Assembly: GCA_017444045.1 (NCBI GenBank)
Contig: JAFSXO010000285.1
Location: 1 to 5,446, forward strand
Direction of reading: 5' to 3'
DNA from: a bacterium
GTDB taxonomy: Bacteria; Vulcanimicrobiota; Xenobia; Xenobiales; Xenobiaceae
DNA length: 5,446 nucleotides
Shown here: piece after piece, positions 4,592 through 5,446 of the stretch
Numbering within the stretch: position 1 is the first letter of the stretch
Layout of the letters: the number at the start of each line of letters is the position of its first letter
Program-made: the position numbers and the translations under genes
The notes under the pieces: model-generated
Seen by the model: only the letters and a program-made list of their open reading frames with translations
Database searches by the model: none
Told to the model about the DNA's origin: nothing

Positions 4592-5362
4592 ATGGCTATT
4601 AGCGGCATTGGTGCTGGCATTCCCAGTAACGTATACGAAAACAATATGCATCAGGTTGGCGGGCAGGCGCAGCTCACCAGCAAAAAAGATATTGCTCCGG
4701 AAAAAAATGACAGCGCAGCCAATGCTTCTTCATTTGATGAAGTAATGCTCAGCGGCGACAGTGTGGATCAGGCCAGTGATGCTTTTGAGAATGCTTCACA
4801 CACCGGCGCCCTAGGCGCTACAGCCAGAGACGAGAACGCCGAGATCGATGACAATGCGGATTCCATAGACGATCTGTTCGGCACGATGGGCGGCGAAGAG
4901 GAGATCCCTGGTGAAGCTGGCGAGCCCGGCGAAACCGGTGAGGTTGGTGTACCTGGAGAGACCGAAGGCCCCGGCGAAGCTGGCACACCTGGCGCTCCCG
5001 GCGAAGCAGGTGATCCAGGAGAGGCTGGAGACCCCGGTGAAGCTGGTGCTCCCGGCGGCCCTGGCGGTCCCGATGATCCAGACGGTCCGGCTGATCCCGG
5101 TAACGCTGACGCCCCCCAGGATCCCAAGAATCTCGAAGATGCCAAACGCAGAGCCCAAGAGGCCGAGCAGGCCCGCGAGGAGTGGGAGCAGTTCATGGTA
5201 ACCATGATGGCGCAGCGTCAGAAGCACTTACAGGAACTGTTAAAGATCCTCATGGATACGCAGGCAGAGATTTTCTCCATGATCCAGGAAGCCGCTGCTT
5301 ATCAGGCTAAGACCTCCAGCAACTGTGCGCGCATGTGGGATGATGTAATCAGAGGCCGTTAA
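4592..5362 (+). CDS. Collagen-like repeat protein with the shared C-terminal helical tail (family member C)
   Basis: A 256-residue protein whose ATG 4592 has GAAGGAG (4578-4584) 7 bases upstream. Residues 1-75 are Gly/Ser/Ala/Asn-rich and 78-105 are acidic. Residues 107-160 form 18 Gly-X-Y triplets in one register, with Gly replaced only at E125; many read GEA, GDP or GAP. Residues 161-178 keep the three-residue period with Pro but mostly lose Gly. From 180 to 256 the chain is helical, with a charged coiled-coil-like start and the tail shared with the 104-residue protein (KIL-DT, F-M, QEA, AKT, WDD; W249 is 7 from the end). In other bacteria Gly-X-Y tracts form trimeric, rod-like, often surface-exposed stalks, and a helical flank can drive trimer formation; applying this here is inference. 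There is no signal peptide, membrane span or LPXTG anchor. It ends with TAA-TAG-TAG. Export, if any, must use a non-Sec route. Confidence 0.88.
   Translation: MAISGIGAGIPSNVYENNMHQVGGQAQLTSKKDIAPEKNDSAANASSFDEVMLSGDSVDQASDAFENASHTGALGATARDENAEIDDNADSIDDLFGTMGGEEEIPGEAGEPGETGEVGVPGETEGPGEAGTPGAPGEAGDPGEAGDPGEAGAPGGPGGPDDPDGPADPGNADAPQDPKNLEDAKRRAQEAEQAREEWEQFMVTMMAQRQKHLQELLKILMDTQAEIFSMIQEAAAYQAKTSSNCARMWDDVIRGR
4910..5071 (+). repeat. Degenerate tandem repeat encoding the Gly-X-Y tract
   Basis: The DNA has a 9-base period per triplet, and in the middle an 18-base double unit encoding GDP-GEA. Synonymous codons vary (GGC, GGT, GGA; CCC, CCT, CCA), so the tract is not a young exact duplication but is maintained at protein level. 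Tracts of this kind often vary in copy number between strains. Shadow reading frames on both strands here arise from the repeat. Confidence 0.75.
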
Positions 5363-5390
5363 TAGTAGCTGCTAGCCGCAAACAAAAGAG

Positions 5391-5396
5391 TATAAT
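5391..5396 (+). promoter_or_regulatory. Isolated -10-like hexamer TATAAT
   Basis: A perfect TATAAT lies 28 bases after the stop of the collagen-like gene, but no acceptable -35 is found 16-18 bases upstream and there is no TGn extension. The possible ATG at 5395 overlaps it. It could serve a gene starting at ATG 5422 with a very short leader, or it could be chance. Confidence 0.2.
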
Positions 5397-5446
5397 GGTC
5401 CCCGGAATTCAGACCACAGCAATGGAAAATATCGTGAATGGTAAAG
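5395..5446 (+). CDS. Possible start of a further gene, cut by the window edge
   Basis: From ATG 5395 the frame stays open to the end of the window and reads MVPGIQTTAMENIVNGK; a second in-frame ATG lies at 5422. The upstream purines AAAAGAG (5384-5390) are a weak, close ribosome site for 5395, and 5422 has none. The GIQT string also occurs near the start of the 104-residue protein (NGIQT, residues 10-13), hinting that this may be another family member, but 17 codons are too few to be sure it is a gene. Confidence 0.3.
   Translation, partial: MVPGIQTTAMENIVNGK

Noticed and set aside
4425..4745. 106-residue open frame overlapping the start of the collagen-like gene
   Set aside because: It runs through the A/T-rich promoter, has no ribosome site and overlaps a much better supported gene in another frame.
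4910..5071. CRISPR array or simple noncoding tandem repeat
   Set aside because: The periodic DNA is in frame, uses varied synonymous codons and encodes Gly-X-Y triplets; there are no spacers.
4768..5227. Minus-strand frames and a plus-strand shadow with repetitive composition
   Set aside because: They are by-products of the 9-base period of the Gly-X-Y tract.
2115..5362. Tail proteins as type III secretion or flagellar substrates
   Set aside because: Short helical C-termini and lack of signal peptides fit loosely, but no type III or flagellar gene is in the window and no diagnostic motif is seen.

Overview
The window is bacterial DNA: compact genes with purine-rich Shine-Dalgarno sequences, sigma70-like promoter hexamers, GTG as well as ATG starts, and a type I ABC exporter. 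I cannot place the organism from this sequence. Base composition looks balanced in the genes and more A/T-rich between them. There is no rRNA, tRNA, transposase, phage gene or CRISPR array.

Layout: (1) 1-1911, a promoter and a complete MsbA-like ABC half-transporter (plus strand). (2) 2115-2429, a small protein of about 104 residues, followed by a strong stem-loop. (3) 2697-3332, a 211-residue protein with a disordered Lys/Gln/Ser/Ala-rich middle. (4) 3488-3994 on the minus strand, a zinc-ribbon protein with a helical body, convergent with the previous gene across an intergenic stretch holding two stem-loops. (5) 3998-4591, nearly 600 bases without a convincing gene, filled with palindromes and repeats and ending in a promoter. 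(6) 4592-5362, a 256-residue protein with about 18 collagen-like Gly-X-Y triplets. (7) 5395-5446, possibly the first codons of another gene that runs off the edge.

The main result is that the products at 2115-2429, 2697-3332 and 4592-5362 end in the same kind of tail. It is about 40 residues of predicted helix that align without gaps up to a Trp lying 6-7 residues from the C-terminus (W98, W205 and W249). The first and third are clearly related over this tail (16 of 34 identical by eye). The second is more divergent. The regions before the tail are unrelated: short and mixed, disordered, or acidic plus collagen-like. This looks like a local family in which a constant C-terminal helical module carries different N-terminal regions. 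None of the three has a visible signal peptide or membrane segment. I do not recognise the family, and any role (assembly, secretion signal, surface display) is inference.

The intergenic DNA has its own structure. Three short repeat families recur only between genes: a 16-17 bp motif in both orientations, an element of about 36 bp upstream of all three tail genes, and a semi-palindromic element of about 35-45 bp in three copies. Two copies of the 16-bp motif face each other as 15/16 inverted repeats around a 167 bp segment (4267-4433) that contains a large hairpin, as in a small non-autonomous element. The recurring repeats, unlinked promoters and one reversed gene suggest a patchwork accessory region rather than one operon. 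A functional link between the ABC exporter and the tail proteins is not shown by the sequence.
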